In this document: positions 34,498-44,482 of the stretch, one piece after another | How the letters are laid out: each line of letters starts with the position of its first letter | How positions within the stretch are numbered: the stretch's first letter is position 1 | Source of the DNA: Arthonia radiata | Lineage: Eukaryota > Ascomycota > Arthoniomycetes > Arthoniales > Arthoniaceae | Direction: 5' to 3' | Length of the DNA: 64,000 bases | Assembly: GCA_002989075.1 (NCBI GenBank) | Contig: PSQN01000006.1 | Location: 1,563,018 to 1,627,017 of the forward strand | Notes under the pieces: model-generated | The model's input: the letters and a program-made list of their open reading frames with translations, nothing else | What the model was told of the DNA's origin: nothing | The model's database searches: none | Program-made: the position numbers and the translations under genes

Positions 34498-36953
34498 TCA
34501 TGTCTCCTGCGTCCTTCCCAAGACCGCAACATTGCCGCCGTGCTTCGTATCCGTGCCGTTCCCCTGGGTGCTCGCGCTGCCATTGCCCACCTGATAGCCA
34601 GGCAACTCCGAACTACTCGCGCTCTCCGCGCTGCCGCCGCGCGCTCTGCCTTCGTCTGCGGCTCTCGTCCGGCCGTCGGTGTCCTCGAGGTGCTCTTTAT
34701 CGATCATCTCGTTAAGGCTGGTGAAATTGAACATGTTCTCGGAGCTTCCGCCGTGGTCGTCTGTTGTTAGTATAGGCGGTAACAACGGACCAGAGGTGTT
34801 GGCGGTACTGGTCTCGAAGTGGCTTCCAGCATCCCCCTGTGAGGAGTCCGTGGACGTGAAGGACGTGGAGCGTGGGATGCTGGGTTGAGTGTGCAGCCTC
34901 TCGCTGGAGAGATTGGCACGAGACTGCTCGAGATAGCGCTGTGCATCTTCTTGTCGCTGCTGGTCTTGGTTCAGAGTGCTCGTGGGCTCGTCGAGAGGGT
35001 TGAAGCCACCAGGTTGGTATCCTCGACTCCTCGAGCTTGGCGTTGGGCTCTGACCGGGCGCCCTCGCTTTGCCTTTGCCCTCCGGCAGATCAGGCGGTGC
35101 TTCGTTACTCGGCGTCTGGCTGAAGAACTCAGAGTTGTTCCTGCTGGAACTGTATGAGCTGCCGCCGTTCTTCCGTGCCGCCTTGTCCGCTTTCTTCTGA
35201 TCTTTGGCACGTCTCTTTTCTTCCTTTTTCCGCTCTTTCTCCACTTCCTTTTCCTCTTTCTTCTTGCGATCCTCCTCGGCTTGTATTGAAAGTCGGATGG
35301 CCTCCATCATCATGAGCTCTTCGAGGTCTTCAGGACGGTTGCCTCTCGAGCTTCCCCGGCTGGGAAAGAGGTCGGTGCTATTACTGCTGCTGTTGCCCCG
35401 CCGCTCCCTTCTCGAAGCTTCTTGGCTCTCGAGTACGGCCATGATCTGCTCAAGGTGCGCGGGATTCATCTGCTCTGGGCGGCCTGAGCTGCCTTGACCG
35501 CCGTCGAGCATTACGGTACGTCTTCTTCGACCCAGGCCGGGGAAGCCAGTGCCGCGGTCGTTCATCATATAAGCGGCCGTGTGGAGGGCGGTGGCCGCGG
35601 CGGACCGGCGCGCCTGGTGTGACCGAGCATCCGCCAGTTTCTTTGCCCAATCCGGACGGACCGTATCTATCGTGATCACATCCGGGTGGTTCACGGACAT
35701 GCTTTGACCGCGCGGGCGCTTTGTTTGGGAGTTGGCAGCATTGCGACTGTTCGAGGCAGGGCCAGAGTCATCGGTGTACGCGAGTCCGCGCCGAAAAGGT
35801 GGCGAGTCATATGTAATCCCCAGCTCAGGCATTTTGCAGAACGGACACGTAGCCGGTTCAGACAGAAGTTGGTCTTCCCCATCCGCACCAGGCGATTGAG
35901 GATTATCTGGTGGTGGAGCGCTAGGGTCTATATGTTCCGGTGGATGCGGATCTGGACGCTTGATTTGTACGAAGCATTCGGAGCAGATGGATTGGTCGCA
36001 ACACCGTGTTCGGTTTAGATATGGTGGGTAGTAGAGAAAGCAGATGGGGCATTCGCCGACATCTTTGTAGAGATATGCCTCCAGTGGCTGGCCGTTGACT
36101 GGCGCATTTTTGGAAAGGCGGATCTCGTTGCGTGGTATATCTGGTTGGCTAGAGTTCGGGCCGGAGCTGATGGAAGCGAGGGGTTTCGTTCGACCGCGGA
36201 AGAGAGTCGGTGGAGTCGAAGCAGGTGGAGAAGCGCTCAATGCGGCGGCGTTTGGTGATGCAGGTGATGTCGTGTTGGAGGTCCCACGCTGAGGTGGTGC
36301 TGGGACAGATTTCGCGGGTGTCTGGGTTGATGTGGAAGGGTGCCTATCTTCGACGGGAGAGGGAGGGTCTTCTTGCGGCGGTATTTGATCCGGCGGGGGT
36401 ATTGGCTGCCCTCGAGCAGCAGCAACGAGTTGATGCTCGGTCCAAGAGTCTGAGTGATCGTTAAGTCCTCTCCAGAATGGTGCCAGTCGACGTTCGATCT
36501 GGGCAGTGAAGTCAGCAGTATTCATGACACGCTGTCCGGGATATTTTTGCCTACCATGAGTTGCCGCACCACTGGCTTGCTGAAGTCTTCAGGTCCAACA
36601 TATGTACCCAAGGTGACCAGATAGCCTCCATCGACACTCTCTTCCCGCATGCTGCGTTCTTGTTCTCTCGCTCGTAGCACCCTCTCCTTCTCTGCCTTGC
36701 GTGCCTCTCGTTCCTGTTTGGTCTCCCGTCTTTGGCCATTCGGATCTACCTCACCAGAGCCTCCCATGCTGAATAGCGACAAGTCACCGCGGCTGCTGCG
36801 ACCTCCTCTCGAGCTGTAGACCCCGCCATGGCGATCGTTTGCGGGGGGATTCAAAGAAAATGAGAAGGTGGGAGAGGTAGGCGATTGTGTTTGACTCTGG
36901 CTGGAACCACGATCTTGGGAATTGCGGGCTTCTCGGCTTGAGCTATTGCCCAT
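34498..36953 (-). CDS. sip5: Sip5 homologue, RING-like zinc protein, 799 aa
   Basis: Two exons on the minus strand, 36953-36555 and 36498-34498, joined across a 56-bp intron (GTAGGC..CTGAC..CCCAG). The join restores [20 protein letters not shown], a conserved Sip5 segment. The protein starts MGNSSS, a good N-myristoylation signal. A RING-like CPIC..CC..C..C..CPFC zinc region lies at about residues 290-375, followed by a long disordered Ser/Pro/Glu-rich tail with a Lys/Glu coiled coil (about 560-600). Yeast Sip5 binds Snf1 kinase and Reg1/Glc7 phosphatase in glucose signalling; myristoylation here would suggest membrane attachment. The function is taken from the family. Confidence 0.9.
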
Positions 36954-37669
36954 ATCGAGTCAACGAGCGTCTGTCGTGTGCCTACTCGCTGTCGACTGCG
37001 ATTGTAGTTGAGTAAGGATGCTCGCGACAAAGGTGTAGACAATTCACATCAAAGAGGGCGGATGATCAGAGGTCGGTTGGGTCGGAGAACTAAGCGAGTG
37101 TGACGGGTGGTGGTTCCTGAGTTTGACGATGGCTGACGATCATCTGGGGCAGCTGTGCTTTCCAGGGTACATCGTTTGGCGGCGTCGTTGATCGAGCTGC
37201 CAACGAGTGGGGCGGTTTGTGTGGCGTGCAGTAGACCAAGGACGAATGCAGCCACGCGCAGATATATGGAAGAGGTGGGATGACAGCGAAAAGGTAAAAC
37301 GGGATGATTCTGATTTTGGATGAGAAATGTACAAGTATGTAGCTCGGTGAGATGTTGCTATCGCCGCTCCAAGACCACCTCCACCCAAACTTCACCCGCG
37401 CACGTGAGTTGATCTACTGCTGTCCATGCTACTCCTCAGACTAATGCTGGTCAAATCCTGCGCCATCATTTTGAAGGGAACGCAAATTCACCTCTCTGAT
37501 TGCTGTCCCTCGCTCAGGTGCCCCGTGTGAAGACCGAGTTTGCCAGCGAGGGCCCGAAATGCGGCACATCATCCATCTTCTCGGATCTTGCCGAAAGCCA
37601 ACGTATCCGTCCACGACTTCAGACGAAGCATCCATTGTGGCCTTCACCTTCGCAAGCCACAGACTTTCC
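36954..37669. other. intergenic upstream of sip5, no gene recognised
   Basis: About 0.7 kb between the sip5 start and the end of the GNAT gene. Overlapping short open frames only; it probably holds the sip5 promoter and the GNAT 3' UTR. Confidence 0.5.
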
Positions 37670-38139
37670 CTAGAACTGCAGTGCCATGAATTTGGTGCCT
37701 TCAAGTGGTGTCTCATAGTACCTATCGACCTCCACGAACCCCGCTTGCTCATACAGACGCTGTGCTGGCTTCATGCTGGGCAGCGTATCAAGCCGCATCT
37801 CCTTATATCCTTGTTTGCGAGCGACTTCCACCACGGCTTCAGCCAGTAGTCTGCCTGTGCCCAGTCCACGCCCGTATGGCGATACATAGAGGCGCTTCAT
37901 CTCACAGATGTTTGGTAGCTCGAGGGCCCGTAACCCAACCGCTCCGACGGCGGCATCCGTGTCACTACGTCTTGCGAGGAGAAGCTCGCCTTGCGGTGGT
38001 GCGTATTTGCCTGGCATGCCATTGATCTCGTTCTCGAAGTCTTGAAATGTCAGGTCGATGTCGAGAGATAAGGCGTAAGCTTTGAACATGTCAACGACGG
38101 CTTCCAGATCCTCTTTTGACCGTGCATGGTGGATTTGGA
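37670..38139 (-). CDS. GNAT-family N-acetyltransferase, 5' exon not found
   Basis: The main exon encodes a compact acetyltransferase. The acetyl-CoA loop is present (YVSPYGRGLGTGRLLAEAVV), preceded by the ICEMKRL strand and followed by RLYEQAGFVE near the end. An ATG at 38,087-38,089 opens this exon, but the frame continues upstream with plausible first-strand sequence (VQIHHARSKEDLEAVVDMF). That stretch starts at a good acceptor, GACTGACAAAAACAG, so exon sequence probably begins at 38,139. A short first exon must lie further right, perhaps with a GTATCC donor near 38,211, but I could not fix it. Substrate unknown. Confidence 0.75.
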
Positions 38140-38502
38140 CTGTTTTTGTCAGTCATGCTGAACGGTCGGCGTGATCACTCCCAGACGTCGACAGAGATAT
38201 AGAGGGATACCATGAACAATGAGAAGCAAAGAGCGTGAGTCAAACCGAACTGATGCCTCCCTTTCGTGCCGATATCAGCATCGTTTCATGATCATTCAAT
38301 ATCTGCGCCTACAGTCTATGGAACCGTGTAAGGTCCGCCTGTGTATGATTTGCTCATAATACCGTGCTCCCACTAGTAGTAGACTCGTCAGATCGTCAAA
38401 CAAATCATGATCTGCTCAACAAGCCCAGCTGCTCGATGTGCAAAGAGACCATGCGAAATCTTTTTTGCTTTCCCCAACCCTCCACAGCGTTCAAAAGGGG
38501 CG
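38140..38502. other. short intergenic stretch between GNAT and ara2
   Basis: About 360 bp that should contain the missing first exon and promoter of the GNAT gene and the 3' end of ara2. Nothing else is seen. Confidence 0.4.
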
Positions 38503-39774
38503 TCACCGCAACGGTATATTCATACCAGGCTCCCCCAGGGCCTTGACTGGTTCTAGCTCAGGGGGTGGTGACGCCTCCGGGGTTGGCAATGGTGCCTCAA
38601 GAGGTGTAGGTGGCTTGCGCTTGTTGACGAAGCCTGGCGGAGGGCTGGGCCAGGTGTGATCTAAGAAGTCACCCATAGACTCTTGTATGCCTTCTGCGAG
38701 GAGCTGCACTGCCTTCTGTCGATTCAAACTCCACTCGTGATCTTTGCGCCACCGACCGGCTGCGTTGGCTGTCTCTTGACCATTCTCAAGGCCGTCGAGA
38801 ATGGATCGCCAAATTCTCATTGTTTCCTGAAGCTCCTCGAGCTTACTCACACCCATCACACTGACGCCTAGCTTGTGACCGCCGAGCTCTTCGATGGTTT
38901 CGCGCCGATGTGGGACGCCAGACGCAGGATCACCTCGTGCGCCGGCCATCGAACCCTCTTTCATCCACGACTCGAGCGCCCACCGAATGGCAATCTTCTC
39001 AAACTTCTCGTCATGGCCGTCACAGAAATCGCTAGCCCTCTGAATGGCAATGCGAAGATCTTGTCCGGCAGGATGGAAATCCGTAAGTCCAATCGGCGGA
39101 CCAACGCGGCGAAGCAGGCCCATACCGAGGGGGGAGGCATTAGGAACGACATCAACACCGGCTCGCATCAGACGTGGAACCCCGGCGCGCAGCAAATTGG
39201 TGTTTTGCAGCGTGTAGTTTGCGTATGACATGACGATGTCAAGCGGCTCACCAGTCTCGCGGAGGACGCGCTCAGAAAGCTGGCAGAGCACCTCGATTGG
39301 ATACCCAGATATGCCGACATATCTGAGCTTGCCCTCTTCGTCGCGTAACCGCCTCAGCTCTTTGACAGCCTCCAATACTTCCTCTTGCGACACGAACTCA
39401 GCGTCGTGACAATATACTACGTCGAGATAGTTGGTGTGCAGCCGCTTGAGACTCCTCTGAACACTGTGTCGCACCCATGGGGCAGAGTAATCGAACTCAT
39501 CACCCGCGACACGGCCGACCTTGCTCAATATGTAGTAATCCTGCCGTGAGTGGGTATTGCGGACCACCTCTGTGTCAAACGCCGCGCCGAGAAGCTCCTC
39601 AGCTGGGCCATAGTAAGGCGAGGTATCGAAAGCACGGATGCCATGCGCAAAAGCTTGCTGCACAAGGCCAGTAGTGTCCAGATCGTGAACGTTCTTGTTG
39701 TATTGATTGTTGAAGGTCGCAGTACCAAATACGAGGGGCGGTAGGACATCACATAGACGCTGTTTCGGGGTCAT
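38503..39774 (-). CDS. ara2: NAD-dependent D-arabinose 1-dehydrogenase (Ara2-type AKR), 423 aa
   Basis: Aldo/keto reductase that oxidises D-arabinose to its lactone in the D-erythroascorbate (fungal vitamin C analogue) pathway. The family start LVFGTATFNNQYN is present, and all four AKR catalytic positions are visible: Asp and Tyr in AFDTSPYYGPAE, Lys in YILSKVGR and His in LDVVYCHD. LRYVGISGYP and NASPLGMGLL follow. An unusual Pro-rich tail of about 45 residues (roughly residues 378-423) exceeds the normal family length. ATG at 39,772-39,774; no intron. L-galactose dehydrogenase-like specificity is the main alternative. Confidence 0.88.
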   Translation of the reverse strand: MTPKQRLCDVLPPLVFGTATFNNQYNKNVHDLDTTGLVQQAFAHGIRAFDTSPYYGPAEELLGAAFDTEVVRNTHSRQDYYILSKVGRVAGDEFDYSAPWVRHSVQRSLKRLHTNYLDVVYCHDAEFVSQEEVLEAVKELRRLRDEEGKLRYVGISGYPIEVLCQLSERVLRETGEPLDIVMSYANYTLQNTNLLRAGVPRLMRAGVDVVPNASPLGMGLLRRVGPPIGLTDFHPAGQDLRIAIQRASDFCDGHDEKFEKIAIRWALESWMKEGSMAGARGDPASGVPHRRETIEELGGHKLGVSVMGVSKLEELQETMRIWRSILDGLENGQETANAAGRWRKDHEWSLNRQKAVQLLAEGIQESMGDFLDHTWPSPPPGFVNKRKPPTPLEAPLPTPEASPPPELEPVKALGEPGMNIPLR

Positions 39775-41209
39775 GATGGTGTTCGCGAGTGTTGGGAATA
39801 AGCAAAAGCCCTGATCTATGCAGTAGAGGACAACTCCGATAAATTATGTCCGGTCCGTGGGACAAGTTGGGTGAGGCGTACGACCGAGAGGTCGGGTCCA
39901 CAGAGTATCACGGGAAACGGGCAAGGTCTGGGAAAGCCTCGACTCTTTCCACCTCTGAATGATTGATAGTCGTCATGCTGAAGGTGGTGAGGAATGGAAC
40001 TACTTTTTCTCTGGGGGGTGGCAGAGGTGACGAGTGCTATCAGTAGGATGGCACGCTAGATGGGCCGTGCAGTCGCATTCGGATGAAACGTGCGCAAGAG
40101 GCTGCTGTGAAGCGTGGGCTGTGCGTGTGTGATGGTCGCTGAGAAATGCCAAAAATTCTAGATTGCGCTTCTAGCACGTCATGCATCCGATGTGGATCTA
40201 GCGATGCGGAGTGTTTCCGTACATAGAATTCCGACGGTTCGGTAGCCAGATCTCTATCTAACCCCTATTGGGGTAATTTCAACGGGTCTTGTAGGTTGGA
40301 CACCGATGTTGGTCGAGTCGTACTTCCCAGACACGGAGAGATGAGCGTCCGTCGCGTTATGTGGTCGACGAAGGATGCTGTAGAGCTCAATCGAGGGTTT
40401 CACATGCAATTAGTGGGAAAGTCTTTGGCTTTAAGAATATTGAATAGGGTCAAGCTAGCCGAAAGCAGCCTCTGCAATTAATATTGTTTATAATGGATCT
40501 TCCATCGTCTCTTACAAAGACTGAGCGCTATGCAATCATCTTCGTCCACGTGTCTGTTCCTCTTCCTTTCAGAACGTCAGACCCTTTAACGCCTGGTGCT
40601 TATTCAACCCAGATACGACCGTCTTTACCAGTATGATTTGCTTATTCAGTGGCTTCCTCTGCAGCTTCACCAAAGGCTCGCTCAACTTCCCTCTGTATTG
40701 CTATTCTTTCAACCCTGATAAGCAGTCGTTCCACCAAGCATAGTGAAATGACTGTTCAGCTTGACACTGTCGCTGAAGGAATCGCCACGGAGCCTGTGAG
40801 CCATTCTCTTCACAAAGTCCTGGCAGTTGCGAGACCAGAGATAAATCATTCGCAGTGAGAGTGTCACTGTATATATGACTGCCTTCTGGCGAAAGCCATT
40901 TTGCGTAATTGAAGATAAGCTTTCTGGCTTCCGCGACGAGAAGATATCGACAATTCTTCCAAACCTATAAACTACAATGGTAAGCTGGGGGTACTCGCCG
41001 CCTTTTAGGCCGACCACGACGTCGCTCGTTGACAATCTCGCCTGAGAGCTTTGACAACAGCTATCTTAAAAAAGCATAGCATTCGAGTCAAGTCATATTA
41101 CGCGGCAAGGAAAGCATATATGCATTTCTGTTTAGATTCAATCAGTGATCTATGCACGCTATGCGGAACGAACGACCTCAACAAGGCCACAATCAAAGCA
41201 CGACTTCCA
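39775..41209. other. intergenic, no gene recognised
   Basis: About 1.4 kb between the ara2 start and the end of the FAD monooxygenase. Only short, overlapping open frames. The stretch around 40,400-40,500 is locally A+T-rich. No RNA gene or repeat recognised. Confidence 0.5.
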
Positions 41210-42496
41210 TTATTTACCATCCAATCCGTAGTCCTCCACCGCCTCCTCCTCTCCGCCAAACCAACTTGCAAGCCAAATCCCGATCTTGTCAGCCTTCAGT
41301 CCTATAGCAGCCCATAATATGCCATTGAGGATATTAACACCGCGTTGTGACTGCGGATTCATTAGGCCAGCCACCCACTCTGGCTCATATTGCCACTTTT
41401 CAAGCTTCGGGCGCATGATCCTTTGGTAGCCTGCAAGAGCTTCGGCCAGGTCGTCAGGGTGCTTGGTAATCTCGCCTGCGAGCACATACCCACCGTACAT
41501 CGCTGCACTCGTGCCCATGACTGATACAGCATGAGCAGCGTCACCCAGAAGAGCGACTCGGCCATAAATCCACTCGTCAACGCGGACTTGTGCGCTCTGT
41601 TGATAGTAAAAGTCATTGGCTTTCAGCATAGCGTCGCACACCCTCTTAGCTTCCCAGCCTGCGTCCTGAAAAATGTCGTTCAAAAGTTGCTTCTGCTCAT
41701 CAACACCTTGATTGAACGCTCCTTCGAGTCGGCTGTCGGTGGGGTCGACAACGGTCAGCAAAGCTCCCAACTCCTCCTTGCGTGGGGTCGGTCTTAACAA
41801 GATTGAGCGTCCTCTGTCCGCGTTGTAGAGCTGGGCATGCCTTTCGCTGTCCTGCGAGGCACGTGGTATTGTGAAATATGCAACATAGCCTTGAGTCTTC
41901 TTGAGATCTTCCTGCGCAGGCCGTTGGGTCACCAGCGAGCGGGTTTTAGAGCTCATACCATCAGCGCCAATCACAAGATCGTAGCTTGCCGGCGCTCGAC
42001 CTTTCGCGAATGTGACGAACACCTTGTCGTCGCGTTGCTCTATCGTGTTCACATAGTCACCATATACCATCTCAACGTCGTCTGGTAATGCGTCCGTGAT
42101 GATTCGGGCTAGGTCGGCGCGCAGGATCTCAAATTCAGATGTTATGACCTGATGCTCAGGATCACCAGTGCTGTTCACGGTAGCGATGATCTTGCCGTTT
42201 GAGCCGATCTTTTGCATGCCACTCTCGGTGGTATTGAAGGCGCGCACTTTATCCTCGATGCCCATCTTCTGCATGATCTGTACACCGGGGCCGCGGATAT
42301 CGATCGCCTGACCTGTTTTCCGAGGACTTGGGGAACGTTCGACGACTGTAACCTTCGCGCCAATTTTCGAGAGCCAGTATGCGGCGGAGGGACCGCCGAC
42401 TCCAGCGCCGTTGATGAGGACATTGAGGTTACTCATTTTTGCGCTCTGTGTGATTGTGCCAGAGAATGTGCGTCTACTCAGCTGTTCTAAGAGCAT
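41210..42496 (-). CDS. FAD-dependent aromatic-ring monooxygenase-like protein, 428 aa
   Basis: PHBH-fold flavoprotein. The GxGxxG FAD site is at about residues 28-44 (LINGAGVGGPSAAYWLS). An ERSPSPRKTGQAIDIRG segment follows. The DG motif is LVIGADGMSSKTRS (about residue 180), and the GD motif is VALLGDAAHAVSVMGTSAAM (about residue 315). The closest relatives are TetX-like and salicylate-hydroxylase-like monooxygenases, so hydroxylation of an aromatic or polyketide substrate is likely. Two starts are possible. The first ATG adds MLLEQLSRRTFSGTITQSAK, which looks like a mitochondrial presequence; the Met at residue 21 gives the usual family start. No tailoring cluster surrounds it. Confidence 0.88.
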   Translation of the reverse strand: MLLEQLSRRTFSGTITQSAKMSNLNVLINGAGVGGPSAAYWLSKIGAKVTVVERSPSPRKTGQAIDIRGPGVQIMQKMGIEDKVRAFNTTESGMQKIGSNGKIIATVNSTGDPEHQVITSEFEILRADLARIITDALPDDVEMVYGDYVNTIEQRDDKVFVTFAKGRAPASYDLVIGADGMSSKTRSLVTQRPAQEDLKKTQGYVAYFTIPRASQDSERHAQLYNADRGRSILLRPTPRKEELGALLTVVDPTDSRLEGAFNQGVDEQKQLLNDIFQDAGWEAKRVCDAMLKANDFYYQQSAQVRVDEWIYGRVALLGDAAHAVSVMGTSAAMYGGYVLAGEITKHPDDLAEALAGYQRIMRPKLEKWQYEPEWVAGLMNPQSQRGVNILNGILWAAIGLKADKIGIWLASWFGGEEEAVEDYGLDGK

Positions 42497-43078
42497 TCGT
42501 ATTATAGCGGGATAAGGATGCTAGTGCTGATGGCGGTCAATGTATGTCAGCTACCATCAAGCACTCATGAGATGTCTCAAGTTAGAATTGGTCGCTGTGA
42601 ATCAATCAAGGCTTGTGTTTTCAGTGACATCGAACATGAAGTAGGCTTGGTTGCCAAGGGATATATAGTCTTACAGGCACCCTGATATCTATAGGCATGC
42701 GGGCAATAGAACAATCCGATGATCCTTCAAAAACGGCAGCCCTGCGTGCCATTGGGTGGTGCGGACGGCGAGCCACATTCAAAATCCTGCCGGAACTACA
42801 CGCGACCATCGTTCTGCGCACACAAAGTTGAAAGAGCATTGCAAGCGAGCTAAGTCATGATTTGAAGGAGTCGTCTTATCAATGGAGTGGAGCATGGCTG
42901 GCAACGAAAAGTTGCAACGGTCCGTATGCCAAGAAAGAACCCCGTAAACAATCACGTGAGATCTTTCGTTCTCGGACTTGCGCCATTCGTCTGAATCTCA
43001 AATCCATTGATCTCACGCCACCTTCAGACACCACCACAAAGCTGAATCTGGAAGCTTGAAAAATTAATTGCATCAACA
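42497..43078. promoter_or_regulatory. divergent intergenic region
   Basis: 582 bp between divergent starts of the FAD monooxygenase (minus) and cmc2 (plus). It must hold both promoters; no specific element is identified. Confidence 0.45.
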
Positions 43079-43383
43079 ATGCATCCACATTTGCACACCA
43101 AAGACAGCATAGGTATGTCGCGGTCCTGCATTCCTCTGGCCTGGCACCCCGAGCTGACTAGCTGCGACAATCAGGTTGCGAAGAATTGGCGAACGCTTTG
43201 GATGAATGTCATGCTCGCGGGTTCATTTACAGCTCCTTCGGCAACTGCAACAATGTCAAAAACGAGCTCCGCAAATGCCTTCGCGGCGTGCGGATAGAGC
43301 AAACCCGGCAGAATCGTGAGAAAGCGATGGCCAAGCGGGCCAAGCTGGAAGTAAGATGGCGAGAGATCGATGAGAACTCATGA
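43079..43383 (+). CDS. cmc2: Cmc2-like cytochrome oxidase assembly factor, 80 aa
   Basis: Two exons, 43079-43112 and 43175-43383, around a 62-bp intron (GTATGT..GCTGAC..ATCAG). The spliced protein begins MHPHLHTKDSIGCEELANAL. It carries a twin CX9C hairpin: C-EELANALDE-C and C-NNVKNELRK-C, which together with the ALDECH and NCN signatures identify the Cmc1/Cmc2 family. These proteins are imported into the mitochondrial intermembrane space by the Mia40 disulfide relay and support cytochrome c oxidase assembly. The C-terminal third is a basic helix. Without the splice the first CX9C loses its first Cys, which supports the intron. Confidence 0.9.
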
Positions 43384-43837
43384 GCAATGTGACTACACTT
43401 TCTGATCAGAAGATACGATGCGGATGGGGGTTCAACAGATGCCTGGACGGCCTGTTCTGCTTCGAGCGTGGCGTTGGAGGGTTGGCTTTTCGATTCTGGC
43501 TATGTTTTATGGATACATTGGGAACTTTTCGAAGGTTTTGCGTCAAAGTGCAGTCCACTTTGGCAATCACTGCTCAATCACAGGGTTCTCTGAGGAGATC
43601 TCAATCCAGAGTCGTATGCGGACGGTATGCTTGATTGGACTCTGGTTGTTCGAGTGCTGGCACGCTTCAAACGATGTAGAGATCCGACTCGGATGCCTCT
43701 TCGCTCAGCGTGGGCTTCCTAAGACTGCAACCTGCGTTTTATTGTCGCTGCGACTGCAACACCCTCAGCACATGCCAGCCAAGTCGCCAATGTGTCTCAG
43801 TCTTCATTGAATTCTTCAAGCTTCGCAACTGAATGCC
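43384..43837. other. convergent 3' intergenic region
   Basis: About 450 bp between the convergent ends of cmc2 and SmG. An open frame at 43,418-43,810 (plus) has no recognisable domain. No obvious terminator motif. Confidence 0.45.
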
Positions 43838-44199
43838 CTAGCGTCTGCCACCACGGTTGTCCTCGCCAATCCTCTCCATAGCTTCCAGCATCACGACCGA
43901 GTTTCCGCGAATCACGGCCATGCCGATTCTCTTCCTTGACCCGTCTTTGAGCTGCTCCGAGGCGTCGTCGAGGACTACGTTGAGGAAGACCTGCGCATAA
44001 TTAGTCACAAATTTCAGCATTGTCTACATTGCTGGGGAACGTACATCGTATCCTCGTAGTACGCCAGTGACGGTGCGGCTGCCGTTCAGTTGGACGAAGA
44101 GGCGCTTGTCGAGGTACTATGAAGTCGTCAGCTCTGCGACGATGAAAACGGGTCCGCTGTCCAGCTTACCTTCTTGAGCTCTGGTTGAGCTTGCGGCAT
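43838..44199 (-). CDS. smg1: Sm core protein G (SmG), 84 aa
   Basis: Three exons on the minus strand: 44199-44170, 44116-44045 and 43990-43838, with introns of 53 and 54 bp. The joined protein runs MPQAQPELKK, then YLDKRLFVQLNGSRTVTGVL, then RGYDVFLNVVLDDASEQ. It ends with the Sm2 motif IRGNSVVMLEAMERI. This is the complete Sm fold of SmG, a member of the seven-protein ring on U1, U2, U4 and U5 snRNAs needed for pre-mRNA splicing. The tail is short and Arg/Gly-rich (NRGGRR). It is divergently paired, 283 bp away, with another splicing-related gene, the Ntr2-like factor. Confidence 0.95.
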
Positions 44200-44482
44200 A
44201 TTGGCTAGTGAGGACCTTTGATGTGGAGCGCGGTGCGAGGAATCATTCCCGCGCGAGCCTTTCGTTTTCACGGCAGCACGTGCGCTAATGATTGCCTTGC
44301 TAATATCCCCTAACGCGGTAATATCTATCCAGCAGCTTTGACAGGGTCTGGTGAATTGCTTCTTCATCAACGTCGAAAAGAGAAACTAATATTACGCACA
44401 AGCTCGATGCAGATGAAGTCTCGAAAGATTTACACCAGCTCATCAAATCGTTGATCACCAGTGAAAAACTGGTGTCATCACG
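44200..44482. promoter_or_regulatory. divergent promoter shared by SmG and the Ntr2-like gene
   Basis: 283 bp between two divergent start codons of genes that both act in pre-mRNA splicing. This is compatible with co-regulation, but no motif is identified. Confidence 0.5.
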
